A stretch of DNA of 64,000 nt from Paenibacillus sp. DCT19 (GTDB lineage Bacteria; Bacillota; Bacilli; Paenibacillales; Paenibacillaceae). The notes under the pieces are model-generated. The model searched no databases, was not told where the DNA came from, and saw nothing but the letters and a program-made list of their open reading frames with translations. Positions 37,087 through 46,526 of the stretch are shown piece by piece; position 1 is the first letter of the stretch, and every line of letters begins with the position of its first letter. Made by a program: the position numbers and the translations under genes. Where the stretch lies: NCBI RefSeq assembly GCF_003268635.1, contig NZ_CP029639.1, forward strand, positions 3,669,501-3,733,500, given 5' to 3'.

Positions 37087-39072
37087 TTATTCGCACTCCG
37101 GAATCCACACCCGCATTTCTCCTTCATCCCGATTCGCCCAAGTAAAGTATGGAATGTAGCGAAGTTCGGCAGACCGTGTATCCCATTGAACATCACTGCG
37201 ATATAAATGTGTTCCCCAGTCTTTGTCGGATACCATTCTCCGACCAATCGTTGTAAGTGCCGGAATCCCCAAAGGCATTAACTCCCTGCTGTCAATAGAA
37301 AACTTGGCATCTCGCGGCAGCTGAATACGATGCAATCCGCGGCCATTGTCGATTTCTTCGAGGCAATACATAAATGGTCCCCGCTGTATGGCTACTTTTC
37401 CGAAAGTGGATTTGATGTGATCGTGACCTTTCATCCGCAGCAACTCCAAAGGGAAGTGGAGCCTGATCTCATCGCCGGCTTTCCACTTACGAGTCACCTT
37501 CATGTAACCTGATTCAAAAGTACACCCATCTTGTTCTGTCTTCTCCCCATTAATCCACAGCTCAGGAATCGCGCACCAATCCGGCTTTCTCAGAGCTATC
37601 GTAAACTCCATTCCTTCCGAAGAATCGGGCTGAACAATCAACTTCACTTCTCCGGTGGATGTATAGTCAGACATCATGGTTAACGCTGCTCTTTTATCTT
37701 TAAGTCTGAATTCCCCTTCTCCGCCAATATACAACTGCACATACAACGTGGCCTGTTCCACAGCCGGAGTAAATACATATTGATCCAATGAGGCAAGTAA
37801 TCGTGCAATGTTCGGCGGACAGCAGGCACAACCAAACCACCCTTGTCTGCGTGTTCGCACGTGGGCATAATTAGGATTGACACGTTGAATCTCCGGATCG
37901 ACTTCAAGTGGATTCACATAGAAAAAACGTTGACCATCCAGGGACATTCCACTAATCACCGTATTATATAGAGCTCGTTCCATAACATCTGCGTACCGGC
38001 TATCTTGATTCAGTTGCAGCATGCGCTTTGCCCAAAAGATCAGGCCAATTGAAGCACAGGTCTCTGCGTAAGCCGTATCTCCCGGTAGGTCATAATCACC
38101 TGTAAATGCTTCTTCTTTAGCTGATGAACCAATGCTTCCCGTAATGTACATTCGCTTGCTTACGATGTTGTTCCATAATCGATCACAGGCTTCTTTCAGC
38201 GATGTATCTCCCGTCTCTGCAGCTACATCCGCCATAGCCGCACACATGTACACCAGTCGAACCGCATGGCCTTCCGCTGTTGATTGTTCCCTAATGGGGA
38301 GATGCGACTGGGAGTAAGAGTGCCGGTGTACCATGTCCAATTCGCCAAAATGGATAGAACGCCCCCTATGCTCCCATTCCTCTACAAAAAAATGCGGACG
38401 CGCTCCCCGCTGATCCAGAAAGTATCTGCTTAATTCAAGATATTTCTCTTCTTTTGTCGTCTCATACAGTTTGAAAAGAGCAAGTTCAATCTCCTGATGT
38501 CCATCATAACCTGGCAATTGTCCCGGCTCTGTTCCAAACACGCTGTTTATATGATCTGCCAAACGAATAACTACATCCAATAGATTACGCTTGCCCGTGG
38601 CATGATAATACGCCACACCAGCCTCAATCATATGTCCTGCACAATAGAGTTCATGGCACTCGGCGAGGTTCGTCCAGCGCGCCCCAGGTTCACGCAGGGT
38701 AAAATACGTATTCAGATAGCCATCAGCTTGCTGTGCTCGGGCTATGGTCTCAATAACGGAATCTACAAGGACTTCCAGTTCAGGGTCGGGCTTCGCAGAG
38801 AGCAGGTATGCAGCTGCCTCAATCCATTTTGCAACATCGCTATCCTGAAATACCATGCCATAATGAACGCCCTCTTCCTCCCCTGCAGCAATGCGGAAAT
38901 TCCGAATGGCTCGGCTGGGTTCAGTCCCTTCGATACGATCATTGAGTGCTTCCCACTGATAGGGAACAACAACAGTGCGAACTAGTTCAATATAGTGCGA
39001 CCAGAATGGATCATTGATTTTATAACTATAGCCCGGTATCTGAGGATGATGCGAGACATCTGGTTTTGTCAT
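37087..39072 (-). CDS. GH127 beta-L-arabinofuranosidase
   Basis: A 661-residue cytoplasmic enzyme of the HypBA1 family, which releases beta-L-arabinofuranose from hydroxyproline-linked arabino-oligosaccharides such as those of extensins. The zinc-thiolate site is visible: AETCASIG (about residue 334, Glu and Cys) and FGCACCPPN (about 414-418), whose middle cysteine is the nucleophile in characterised members. An (alpha/alpha)6 barrel precedes a C-terminal beta-sandwich (FGKVAIQRGPFMYCLEEID). The ATG follows AAGGAGAGG. No signal peptide, so it acts on imported oligosaccharides. The adjacent AraC regulators and GH35 enzyme support a role in arabinogalactan or extensin use. Confidence 0.9.
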   Translation of the reverse strand: MTKPDVSHHPQIPGYSYKINDPFWSHYIELVRTVVVPYQWEALNDRIEGTEPSRAIRNFRIAAGEEEGVHYGMVFQDSDVAKWIEAAAYLLSAKPDPELEVLVDSVIETIARAQQADGYLNTYFTLREPGARWTNLAECHELYCAGHMIEAGVAYYHATGKRNLLDVVIRLADHINSVFGTEPGQLPGYDGHQEIELALFKLYETTKEEKYLELSRYFLDQRGARPHFFVEEWEHRGRSIHFGELDMVHRHSYSQSHLPIREQSTAEGHAVRLVYMCAAMADVAAETGDTSLKEACDRLWNNIVSKRMYITGSIGSSAKEEAFTGDYDLPGDTAYAETCASIGLIFWAKRMLQLNQDSRYADVMERALYNTVISGMSLDGQRFFYVNPLEVDPEIQRVNPNYAHVRTRRQGWFGCACCPPNIARLLASLDQYVFTPAVEQATLYVQLYIGGEGEFRLKDKRAALTMMSDYTSTGEVKLIVQPDSSEGMEFTIALRKPDWCAIPELWINGEKTEQDGCTFESGYMKVTRKWKAGDEIRLHFPLELLRMKGHDHIKSTFGKVAIQRGPFMYCLEEIDNGRGLHRIQLPRDAKFSIDSRELMPLGIPALTTIGRRMVSDKDWGTHLYRSDVQWDTRSAELRYIPYFTWANRDEGEMRVWIPECE

Positions 39073-39252
39073 GGAAACCTCTCCTTGTTCTACTTAATAT
39101 CCTTATTCTACAAATCATTACATCAGGGTAAAATCATCATTTCCAACTGAAATTTACATAATTACAACCTTGTATAAGCGTCGATCTATGACCTTGATCG
39201 AAATCAGGGAATACGAGCATCGTTTTCATGTCCATTCCAACAATTAAAATAA

Positions 39253-39283
39253 CAAAAAAAGCCGCTAGAATAGCGACTTCAAT
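39253..39283 (-). terminator. intrinsic terminator of the recurrent family
   Basis: Minus-strand GAAGTCGCTATTCTAGCGGC followed by seven T's, 48 bases after the AraC stop at 39331. Confidence 0.85.
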
Positions 39284-39330
39284 AATTAAATGACTCTCAA
39301 GGATAAAAAGACTCTGAAAACCATAGAGTA

Positions 39331-40191
39331 TTACACCGTGTATCGATATTTGGCGGGAGTAATCCCATGCACTCGTTTGAATATTCGTACAAAATAGTTT
39401 AATTCCATACCTACCATTGTCGCAACCTCACCTACAGATAGCTCAGAATGCTCTGTTAGAAGCTCTGCCCCCTTGAGCAATCGAAGGCGTTGAAGATAGT
39501 GGCTGGGATTCACGCCATATATCTCTTTAAACTTGCGTTGAAAGTGTTGCTTGGAATAACCGACCGTATCTGCAATATTAGCGAGGCTTAAGTCATCCAT
39601 ATAATGCTGTTCCATATATTGAACCGAGGCGCGAAGCATTTCTTTGGCACTCGTGCTGCTTCGATAGTTTTGCATAGGCTTCTCACTGTGAGTCGTTGTA
39701 GCGATGTACGTCAACATACTATATATTTTCGTAGAGGCCACATGATATGGGTCGCTCACCTCATGTTCACTTACATGCCATAGCTCCCTGATATCGGATT
39801 CAAGCTGCTGTATCTTAACTTCATTCACTGAGATTGGTTTCATTATTGGAAGTTGTAGTGTGTTAACAAGGGTCTCAACAAAGCTTCCCTCAATTCCCAT
39901 AAACCCTAATAACCAGGGTTCAGTTGCAGATGGACCGTAGTCATGAGCTAGTTTGCCTGGCACAAATAAGATATCTCCCCTTTTCATCTTGATATAAGGC
40001 GTGTTTTCAAAGTGAAAGGCACCTGATCCTGCAAAACAAATCATGCATTGAAATGTTGGATAACCAATAGGCCGATGCATCATGTGCTGGTGATGTAATC
40101 CGCAGCTATATAATGACAATGGTAATTCGATTTTACCTTTATTATGATAAAGCCTGAATGGTAGCATGCTCCTCTTAGATCTCTCCTTCAA
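39331..40191 (-). CDS. AraC-family transcriptional regulator
   Basis: A 286-residue regulator: N-terminal cupin domain (about 20-130; GAFHFENTPYIKMKRGDILFVPG) and two C-terminal helix-turn-helix motifs (about 185-285; IADTVGYSKQHFQRKFKEIYG and VGEVATMVGMELNYFVRIFKRVHG). The open frame starts with TTG at 40191; the ATG at 40167 (MLPFRLYHN) is the more usual codon but its GAGGA site is very close. It lies just downstream of the GH35 gene, separated by a terminator-like hairpin, and probably controls GH35 or GH127 in response to an intracellular sugar. Confidence 0.87.
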   Translation of the reverse strand: MKERSKRSMLPFRLYHNKGKIELPLSLYSCGLHHQHMMHRPIGYPTFQCMICFAGSGAFHFENTPYIKMKRGDILFVPGKLAHDYGPSATEPWLLGFMGIEGSFVETLVNTLQLPIMKPISVNEVKIQQLESDIRELWHVSEHEVSDPYHVASTKIYSMLTYIATTTHSEKPMQNYRSSTSAKEMLRASVQYMEQHYMDDLSLANIADTVGYSKQHFQRKFKEIYGVNPSHYLQRLRLLKGAELLTEHSELSVGEVATMVGMELNYFVRIFKRVHGITPAKYRYTV

Positions 40192-40283
40192 AGCGAGACA
40201 ACAATACTGTTCTGTAGTACTGTAATCTGAATGGATGTTGTGTTCTAATCTTAGACTCTTTTAAAATTATACCATTATTAAAT

Positions 40284-40319
40284 AAAACCAGACTCCTTTT
40301 AAATGTAGGAATCTGGTTT
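40284..40319 (-). terminator. intrinsic terminator after the GH35 gene
   Basis: Minus-strand AAACCAGATTCC / GGAGTCTGGTTT stem followed by TATTTAAT, about 65 bases after the GH35 stop. It differs from the recurrent terminator. Confidence 0.75.
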
Positions 40320-40383
40320 CAATAAATTCAAGAATATTGTTTATTTAATTACTTGCTTCCTTTCGATCTGCTGTATTACATCC

Positions 40384-42461
40384 TTAGCGGTTCTTGATCT
40401 CAAACTCCCGATAGAAATCGTTTCGCATTTCCGATACCGCAAGATAACATTCTTTACCGTCCAGCAATCTTGCTGGTACTCTCCACACATCTCCGTAATA
40501 ATAACTGTCAGCAACGAGTTCTTCATCTGCGTAAATCTGTGCTACATCGCCATAATAATCAATATTTACGAAGCCTTCAGGTCCTGTAACGGAGATTTTT
40601 TGCCATTGGACTTTTCGCTCCCCGCCAATATGGAGCTGCTCTGTATGTTTTGGATCAAAAGGAGGCTGTTCCACATTGTCGTACGTAATAGCAGGTTCCG
40701 TATAAGATTGCTGAATAGAATTTGGATCAAATCCTGCACCATTCCAATACCAATATTGAAATTCACCTTCTTCCACAGAACGAATTTCGTCAGCAGCTTT
40801 GTACAGATCACATCCATCACCTACATAAAGCTCCCCATCCAGTCTGCGCAGATATCGTGCCTGATCCCAACTCAGTGTAACAACTGTAGTGCCGTTGACC
40901 TGAAATGCAGATTCAAGTCCCGCCTGAGTTGTTATGTTCTGTCCATCACTAAATTGATATTCTGGTGTAATTCCAGGAATTTGCGCAAAGAAATAGGTAT
41001 CTTCTTCTCTGCATAACGGTTGCACTGTGCCATAGTCGAGAATAATACCTGACAGCTCCATACGGAACGGCATGAAGAAGCTTACTTCTCCACATACATC
41101 AAACGATGGGAATATGACACTGCCTGTATCAATGACAACGTTCCGCACATCCTGAAGCTCAGAAAGCCTTTGATAATGGTTAACAAATACATATCCACTC
41201 TCACCATCTGTGCGCATCACATATCGCAATGATGTCGTATCCTCTCTTGAAACCAAATTCTCAGCTTCTACTCTGGTCATCGGTGCGAGTGTCTCCTCAA
41301 AGTCCTGTACAAACAAGTGCAGGATATTCAGCAGTCTGTACTGCTCTCGAACTTCTCCATACTCGGATAATGCACACTGAAAATCATATGAAAGAATGGG
41401 ATAATCATTCGGATAACCTGTGGCTTTTGATTCCTGGAAAGTAGACAGCTTACCAATTTTATTGGTTCCACCATGGTACATATAGTACCCAATCAGATTG
41501 TTACCATCACCAATCTTTACAAGCGATATGCTATAAATATCCATACCTTTAATTATGGGTCTGCGGTGATGTGTAACTTGAATACCACCACCCAATTCAC
41601 AGGTTGCAAATGGATATCGTTCATACGGTAATCGCCATTGGCCATCATCTTCGATCTCTTGAGGAAGGAGATCCGCACCTATGCCTGTGTCATTTCTCAT
41701 ACCCGTAAAGAAATAATGAGGAGAAGGCGGAAGTTGATTTAGGTGGTCGTCCCACGGAGCATCACAGTATCCACCGAATACAGGAAACACCTCATCAACT
41801 GGAATGCGTGCTCCCTCAACAGCATTCCATCCAGTTACCGTATAGATCGGAGCAATCATGCCACAATCCACAGCCATTTCTTTTAACGTGGCTAGATGCT
41901 CAGCATCATTGGTTAACTCGTTCTCTAACTGCACGGCAATGATGTTTCCTTCATCTTTATAGAAAAGTCCTTGTACTTGCTTAGAAATATTCTCATAAAA
42001 GATACGTACTTTCTTAAGATATTCTGGATTGTTATCACGCAGCTTAAATGGTTTCTTGAGCAGCCAATCCGGGAGTCCGCCGTTCCTGCATTCGCCATGT
42101 GCCCATGGTCCAATTCTTATGACGGCTTCAAGCCCGGCCTTCTTACACTCCAATATAAAAGCACGAAGATCATTGTCACCGGAGAAGTCGAATACCCCTT
42201 CGATCTCTTCATGGTAGATCCAGAACACATAGGTAGATACAAGCGTAATTCCGCCTGCTTTCATTTTACACAGCTCTTCATACCAATCGCTTCGATCATA
42301 TCTGGAATAATGAAATTCGCCCATGACCGGAATCGTAGGTTTACCATTGCGTGTAACATATAAACTTGTTAATTCAATCTTTTCTCCTGCAGGATTTTCC
42401 CTCCAAGATTCAAATGATTTTGCAAAATCTCAGGTTTTTGATATTTTTTAAATGTATACAT
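40384..42461 (-). CDS. GH35 beta-galactosidase, frameshifted near the N-terminus
   Basis: A cytoplasmic beta-galactosidase of about 692 residues. The gene starts at ATG 42461 (MYTFKKYQKPEILQNHLNLG) after AGGGAGGA. The TTTT at 42395-42398 has lost one base; restoring it gives LNLGGKNPAGEKIELTS and joins VMGEFHYSRY, the family's N-terminal signature. The acid/base glutamate is in QLENELTND (about residue 179) and the nucleophile in TCELGGGIQ (about 287). It hydrolyses terminal beta-galactose. No signal peptide is present. It stands between an AraC regulator and the beta-helix gene, and complements GH127 in degrading arabinogalactan-type side chains. Confidence 0.87.
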
Positions 42462-42702
42462 TAAAGTCTTCCTCCCTAATCGTAGTGAGTTTCAAATTTT
42501 TAAAGACTCACACTCTAGAAATTGAGATTTCCGGATTCGCGTCAACAACCCTTTCTTGCCTTAAGTAATTTCATTTTAACTTACTGGATGAGTTGCACGT
42601 TAGGATTATCACGATGAGAAAATAGCACAAAACGAACAATTGTATGAAAGTAGAAATGTAAATGGATCAAAATTAATAACATGTAGATAGATTCATTTAA
42701 TA

Positions 42703-42738
42703 AAAAAACCACAATGAGAAATGGTTCATTGTGGGTTA
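42703..42738 (-). terminator. intrinsic terminator after the beta-helix gene
   Basis: Minus-strand AACCCACAATGA / TCATTGTGGTT stem followed by seven T's, about 100 bases after the stop at 42836. The remainder of the 42462-42835 gap is AT-rich GH35 upstream sequence without a clear promoter. Confidence 0.85.
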
Positions 42739-42835
42739 TCTATTCATTCGATTTTACGATTCCTTCGTGAGCATGTGTTTTCAAGCTGCAATCAGGACTG
42801 ATCCAAAATAGTGCGCTATGTGAGATGTACGGATT

Positions 42836-44390
42836 TTACTCATATGCACCGATGTTTACAGAGTTGCCTTGTACTCTTATCTGCCCGTCCATGTCTTGGG
42901 TTCCGTTGATCGCGCTCCCCATTGAACCTGCTTGGATCGCTGGAGACAATGGTTGGAGATGGAAGTCGGCTCTGTCGACATTAACGAATTTCGGATCGTT
43001 AAACAAAGAATGTGCATCGTTACCGCTACCTGTTTTATACGCTGAAAAGCTGGTGTAATTTTTATTTTTCCATGTCCAGTATGCGTCAGCACTACCATCA
43101 GAAGTGAAGTATAGATTATAATCGACGACGTTTCCTGCATTCTTGAGATACTCGTTGTAAATCAACACATTTGTCAGGCTGGCCACCAAGATATTGTTCT
43201 TAATTATGTTGTTTTTTGTATCGTACTGAACAAAAATTTGGCCGCTACCGCCCCCTAAAGTATCGTTCTTGTAAACGGTGTTGTTCACTACCTTGCAATT
43301 CACTGTCGAACCGCGCTGATTGTCGTAGCCCCCATAGCGATACCGGTCTGTCGATTGTTGTAGATCAGGTTGCTGCGAACCGTAATATTGCTGGTAGCTC
43401 TATCAGCATGCTCGGAGGCAATTTCAATGCCAATGTCGTTATTGTAGCTGTAATTCTGTTCAATAATCGTGTCTTTTCCGCCATCTACATATATCCCTCC
43501 AGCAGAATTACTGTTGTTCGGAACCTTCTTACCGTAAGAAGGATTTTGGTTGGAAGATATGTTATATACTCGATTGCCCTTTACCAGTCCATTACGAGCC
43601 TGATCATAAGCTGTATTCGGTGCTATCCCCTCAAAACCAATGATATCAATCCCGATGTTGTCGTTATCATGAATGAGGTTGTCTGTCACTGCAAAGGTAT
43701 CCACGTTCCCGTTCAACACCAGCGTTTCACTTGTGCCTAGTACAAGATTGTATAATTCATTGCCATTAATCGTAATATCATGAACAGATGCAGGAGCTTC
43801 TGTGCCGTATACTGCGATACCGTGAGCATCCCTGCCAATCAAATCGCTGCCTACTGGCTTGGCCGTATTCTGAATACGATGGATCTTGTTGTTAGACAGA
43901 TGTATGAAGCCACCTGAACCGTGGACGTAAATTCCGACAGGTACGCTGTTTCTGGACGTCGTACTGTAGTTACGAATCTCAAATCCATGAACGGTAATGT
44001 AATTCACATCTTGCATCTCGATAAGCCCCTCGATCCCATCAACGGAAAGTCCGGTACCATCAATGATGACTTTCTCCTTACCATAGTTCGAGAATACAAT
44101 AGGACCTTGGGAAGCGGAACCCGAACGTGTGATTTTCAGCTTCTGATTGTATATACCTCCCGAACATTGACTTTGCTACCTGGTACAGCCTTATTGGCCG
44201 CATGCTGTAGCGTCTTCCATGGTGCATTCTTAGTGCCCGGATTGGAGTCGTTGCCACTCGTCGCCACATAATATTGAGTACTAACTGCCGATTCAGCTGA
44301 GGGTCGCACATTCCCTGCTACAATACCTAGTACAGCTATACTTACTCCTACCAGCATAAATCCCCAAAATTTCAACACAATCCTCATCAC
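42836..44390 (-). CDS. secreted right-handed parallel beta-helix protein, frameshifted
   Basis: An exported protein of about 518 residues. The N-terminus is a signal peptide (FWGFMLVGVSIAVLGIVAG), followed by YYVATSGNDSNPGTKNAPWKTL, the entry motif of many pectate-lyase-like proteins. The body is a ladder of short beta-helix turns (IYVHGSGGFIHLSNNKI, ITINGNELYNL, ITVRSNLIYNN) and the C-terminus ends like DUF1565/choice-of-anchor proteins (LQPLSPAIQAGS, DMDGQIR, NIGAYE). Two lost bases split it: CCC at 44159-44161 (restores VRGGIYNQKLK) and CCCCC at 43329-43333 (restores AMGGYDNQRGSTVNC). Likely a polysaccharide lyase or epimerase-like enzyme; no lyase catalytic site can be assigned. Confidence 0.83.
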
Positions 44391-44545
44391 CCCAGTCTAA
44401 GCTAACCATTTCTGCATTTTCTGTGTCAATATATTTACACATCACTTGATCAATATGTAAAGTGATATACAATACATCCCTTACGCAATCTATTATGAAT
44501 GAAATAGATAAATCAAGAATTATAAGAATCTTCAATCAAATTAAT

Positions 44546-44577
44546 AAAGAGTAGTCCCTCAAAGGAGCTACTCTTTT
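44546..44577. terminator. hairpin terminator near the Dabb gene
   Basis: AAGAGTAG / CTACTCTT stem followed by TTGC on the plus strand and TATT on the minus strand, 74 bases after the Dabb stop. It may end the Dabb gene. The remaining 44391-44545 sequence is upstream of the beta-helix gene. Confidence 0.6.
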
Positions 44578-44650
44578 GCATTTACAATTCTTTGTGATGC
44601 TTAGCAAGCGTTATTGTCCTTAAAGTCCTTAAACACCTTAGGTTAACTCT

Positions 44651-44959
44651 TTATTCTAGCGTTCCATAATCTACTTCCATAAACTGTGTAACTTCCTTCT
44701 CCCAACGGTTGGAGACAAATTCAACATGCGTTGGGTGCGCATTATACGCTTCATAATCTTCTCTATTGTGAAAGACCATAGAGAATCCAAAATCATAATT
44801 ATTTTTAGGACTGATCTCACGAAAGACTTGAAAATGGTTTACTGTAGGTATGCTACTCAACATGGATTTCCCATCCTGTATAAACTTCGCTTCTTCTGCT
44901 GATCCCTTCTCATGCTTAAGTGAAAATACAACAGAATGAATGATTTGCTCGTTGCTCAT
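44651..44959 (-). CDS. Dabb-family stress-responsive dimeric alpha/beta-barrel protein
   Basis: A 102-residue ferredoxin-like protein. The N-terminal IIHSVVFSLKHEKGSAEEAKF and the central YDFGFSMVFHNREDYEAYNAHPTHVEFV with its HPxH pattern match the Dabb family. The ATG follows AAGGAGAGATATCA. These proteins form dimeric barrels; some act in stress or polyketide cyclisation, but most have no known function. It is upstream of, and close to, the Gfo/Idh/MocA remnant's 3' end, from which it may be separately transcribed. Confidence 0.87.
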   Translation of the reverse strand: MSNEQIIHSVVFSLKHEKGSAEEAKFIQDGKSMLSSIPTVNHFQVFREISPKNNYDFGFSMVFHNREDYEAYNAHPTHVEFVSNRWEKEVTQFMEVDYGTLE

Positions 44960-44991
44960 TGATATCTCTCCTTAATCACGTTTAATTGCGA

Positions 44992-45600
44992 CTATCTCTC
45001 AAATGGATATTGCAGACCCCATTGTTTCCGTAATTCATCACACTGTCTAATCACACCTAGACTCTTGTCCCACGTCATAGTCGGTGATTCCTTAAGACCT
45101 TGTCTAATACATTCGTTCACATGAGCTATTTCATACTGAAAGCCTTTATCCTCAATCCCGTCTATATGCTGGGTACAGGCTCATCATACGTCGTTAACTC
45201 TCCATTCTTCATGACTTTTATCGTAATAGGTCTCCAGAACGTTGGTACTTCAATGAAGCCCTGTGTTCCATAGATCATCGCTACACCAGCCATATCTGTT
45301 CTCACACCACTACTCATTACAGCAAGCTCACCTTTATCGTATTTAGCAATGTACGTGGCTTGTTCGTCCACTTGTACATGGTGTTCATCAGAATTCATGG
45401 TTGCAAAGCCTGTCAGATCTACAGGTAATTTCCCCAACAATTCCTCCACGAAGTGAAGGTTGTATACGCCTGTATCCAGAAGCCCACCTCCGACAAGATC
45501 AGGATTTATCAACCGGAGCTCTGGAGACATCATTAACGCAAGCTGGTTTCTCTACCAATACGGATTTCCCATGTTCTAATTCCTATCTACCTGCATACCT
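44992..45600 (-). pseudogene. Gfo/Idh/MocA-family oxidoreductase remnant
   Basis: Fragments of an NAD-dependent sugar or inositol dehydrogenase-like protein. Near 45540-45580 the minus strand reads EHGKSVLVEKPACVN, which contains the family EKP motif, and this is followed directly by PELRLINPDLVGGGLLDTGVYNL, which normally lies about 70 residues later. The C-terminal domain then breaks near 45170 (lost base) and continues KGFQYEIAHVNECIRQG to a TAG at 44992. The Rossmann N-terminus is gone or unrecognisable upstream of 45600. The internal deletion cannot be a single-base error, so this is a true pseudogene. A weak cre-like TGTAAACGCTTAAA lies at 45632-45645. Confidence 0.75.
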
Positions 45601-45773
45601 TGGTCTATCCATTTCAACATAGAGATGAACTTTAAGCGTTTACACTCTCTTCGATGAAATGAATATTCGATTACGAGTTCATTGTAAGATCTGAAAAGTT
45701 CTACTTATATCACAATTCTCTTATTTATATCACTAATACCATACAATTCTATTGGATATTTCTTCATTCAAAT

Positions 45774-45799
45774 AAAAAAGCCGCTAAATAGCGACTTCA
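45774..45799 (-). terminator. intrinsic terminator of the recurrent family
   Basis: Minus-strand GAAGTCGCTATTTAGCGGC followed by six T's, 15 bases after the stop of the small membrane protein at 45814. Confidence 0.85.
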
Positions 45800-45813
45800 T
45801 CAGCATGATACTT

Positions 45814-46176
45814 TTACATAAAAGAATATCTGAACAACCCATAGTAAAGAGGAGCAAGTGTGATAACCAATGTGACGAGCATTATCCATCTTCTCTTTCC
45901 TATTGAAATTTCTTCTAATATTTCTTCGCCTTGGTGATCCTTAAGCAACATTGCGAATAGTATCTCCCACAACAACGCTGAAATTGTGATTACTTTCCAA
46001 GCAAGAGGATTCAACCATTGAATGTGTTTAACATACCCTAACAATCCAAACCAAGTGATGACAGATACAACAAAATCGACTTTCCCCAGTGTTGTTCCGT
46101 ATTTCCCCTTTAGCAAATAACCGAGGGATGCTGTTCCAAGTAATCCCAGATAAATCGTCCATAACCAGTTAATCAC
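45814..46176 (-). CDS. small membrane protein of unknown function
   Basis: A 120-residue protein with four hydrophobic segments (about 3-20, 34-48, 58-77 and 96-115) separated by short polar loops; the loop LLKDHQGEEILEEISIGKRRW is charged and probably cytoplasmic. I do not recognise the family. The gene is short, has its own promoter-like element 57 bases upstream (46233-46263) and its own terminator 15 bases after the stop, so it is a genuine monocistronic unit. The ATG follows a weak GAGGTACATATG site. Confidence 0.7.
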   Translation of the reverse strand: MINWLWTIYLGLLGTASLGYLLKGKYGTTLGKVDFVVSVITWFGLLGYVKHIQWLNPLAWKVITISALLWEILFAMLLKDHQGEEILEEISIGKRRWIMLVTLVITLAPLYYGLFRYSFM

Positions 46177-46232
46177 ATATGTACCTCATTTATAGTCTAT
46201 TTAAGAATAATCGCTTGCGTATTCCCTGTTGC

Positions 46233-46263
46233 ATTATAGTAAAGCATCCTTATTATGCATAGT
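46233..46263 (-). promoter_or_regulatory. promoter-like element, copy 2 of 2
   Basis: On the minus strand ACTATGCATA and ACTATAAT flank a spacer; TATGCA and TATAAT are 17 bases apart. It matches 26 of 31 positions with the element at 10423-10453 and lies 57 bases before the small membrane protein. The other part of 46177-46526 holds a terminator and no gene. Confidence 0.5.
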
Positions 46264-46461
46264 GGAAATTACCGCCAAAACAAACTTGCCAAGTTCAGGC
46301 CAAAGATCCTTCCTATTCGTCGATGTACATTTATGGTATCCCCTCCTGAATACATCTCAATGTTATTTACATTTGAAAATCCGACATGAACCATACGACT
46401 TGAGATAGACCTAAGGTCAAGTGAGTTCCTAAAAATGGGGTCACAGATGAGTTGTGCAAAA

Positions 46462-46488
46462 TAAAAAAGTCGCCAAATTAGCGACTTG
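46462..46488 (-). terminator. intrinsic terminator of the recurrent family
   Basis: Minus-strand AAGTCGCTAATTTGGCGACT followed by six T's, 39 bases after the stop at 46527. Confidence 0.85.
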
Positions 46489-46526
46489 ATTTGGAACGAT
46501 TATTTACTTGAGTGAGGCACGATGTA

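Noticed and set aside
43216..43740. A 174-residue plus-strand open frame opposite the beta-helix gene
   Set aside because: It lies antisense to the clear beta-helix protein, has no ribosome binding site and no recognisable motif; it is a shadow.
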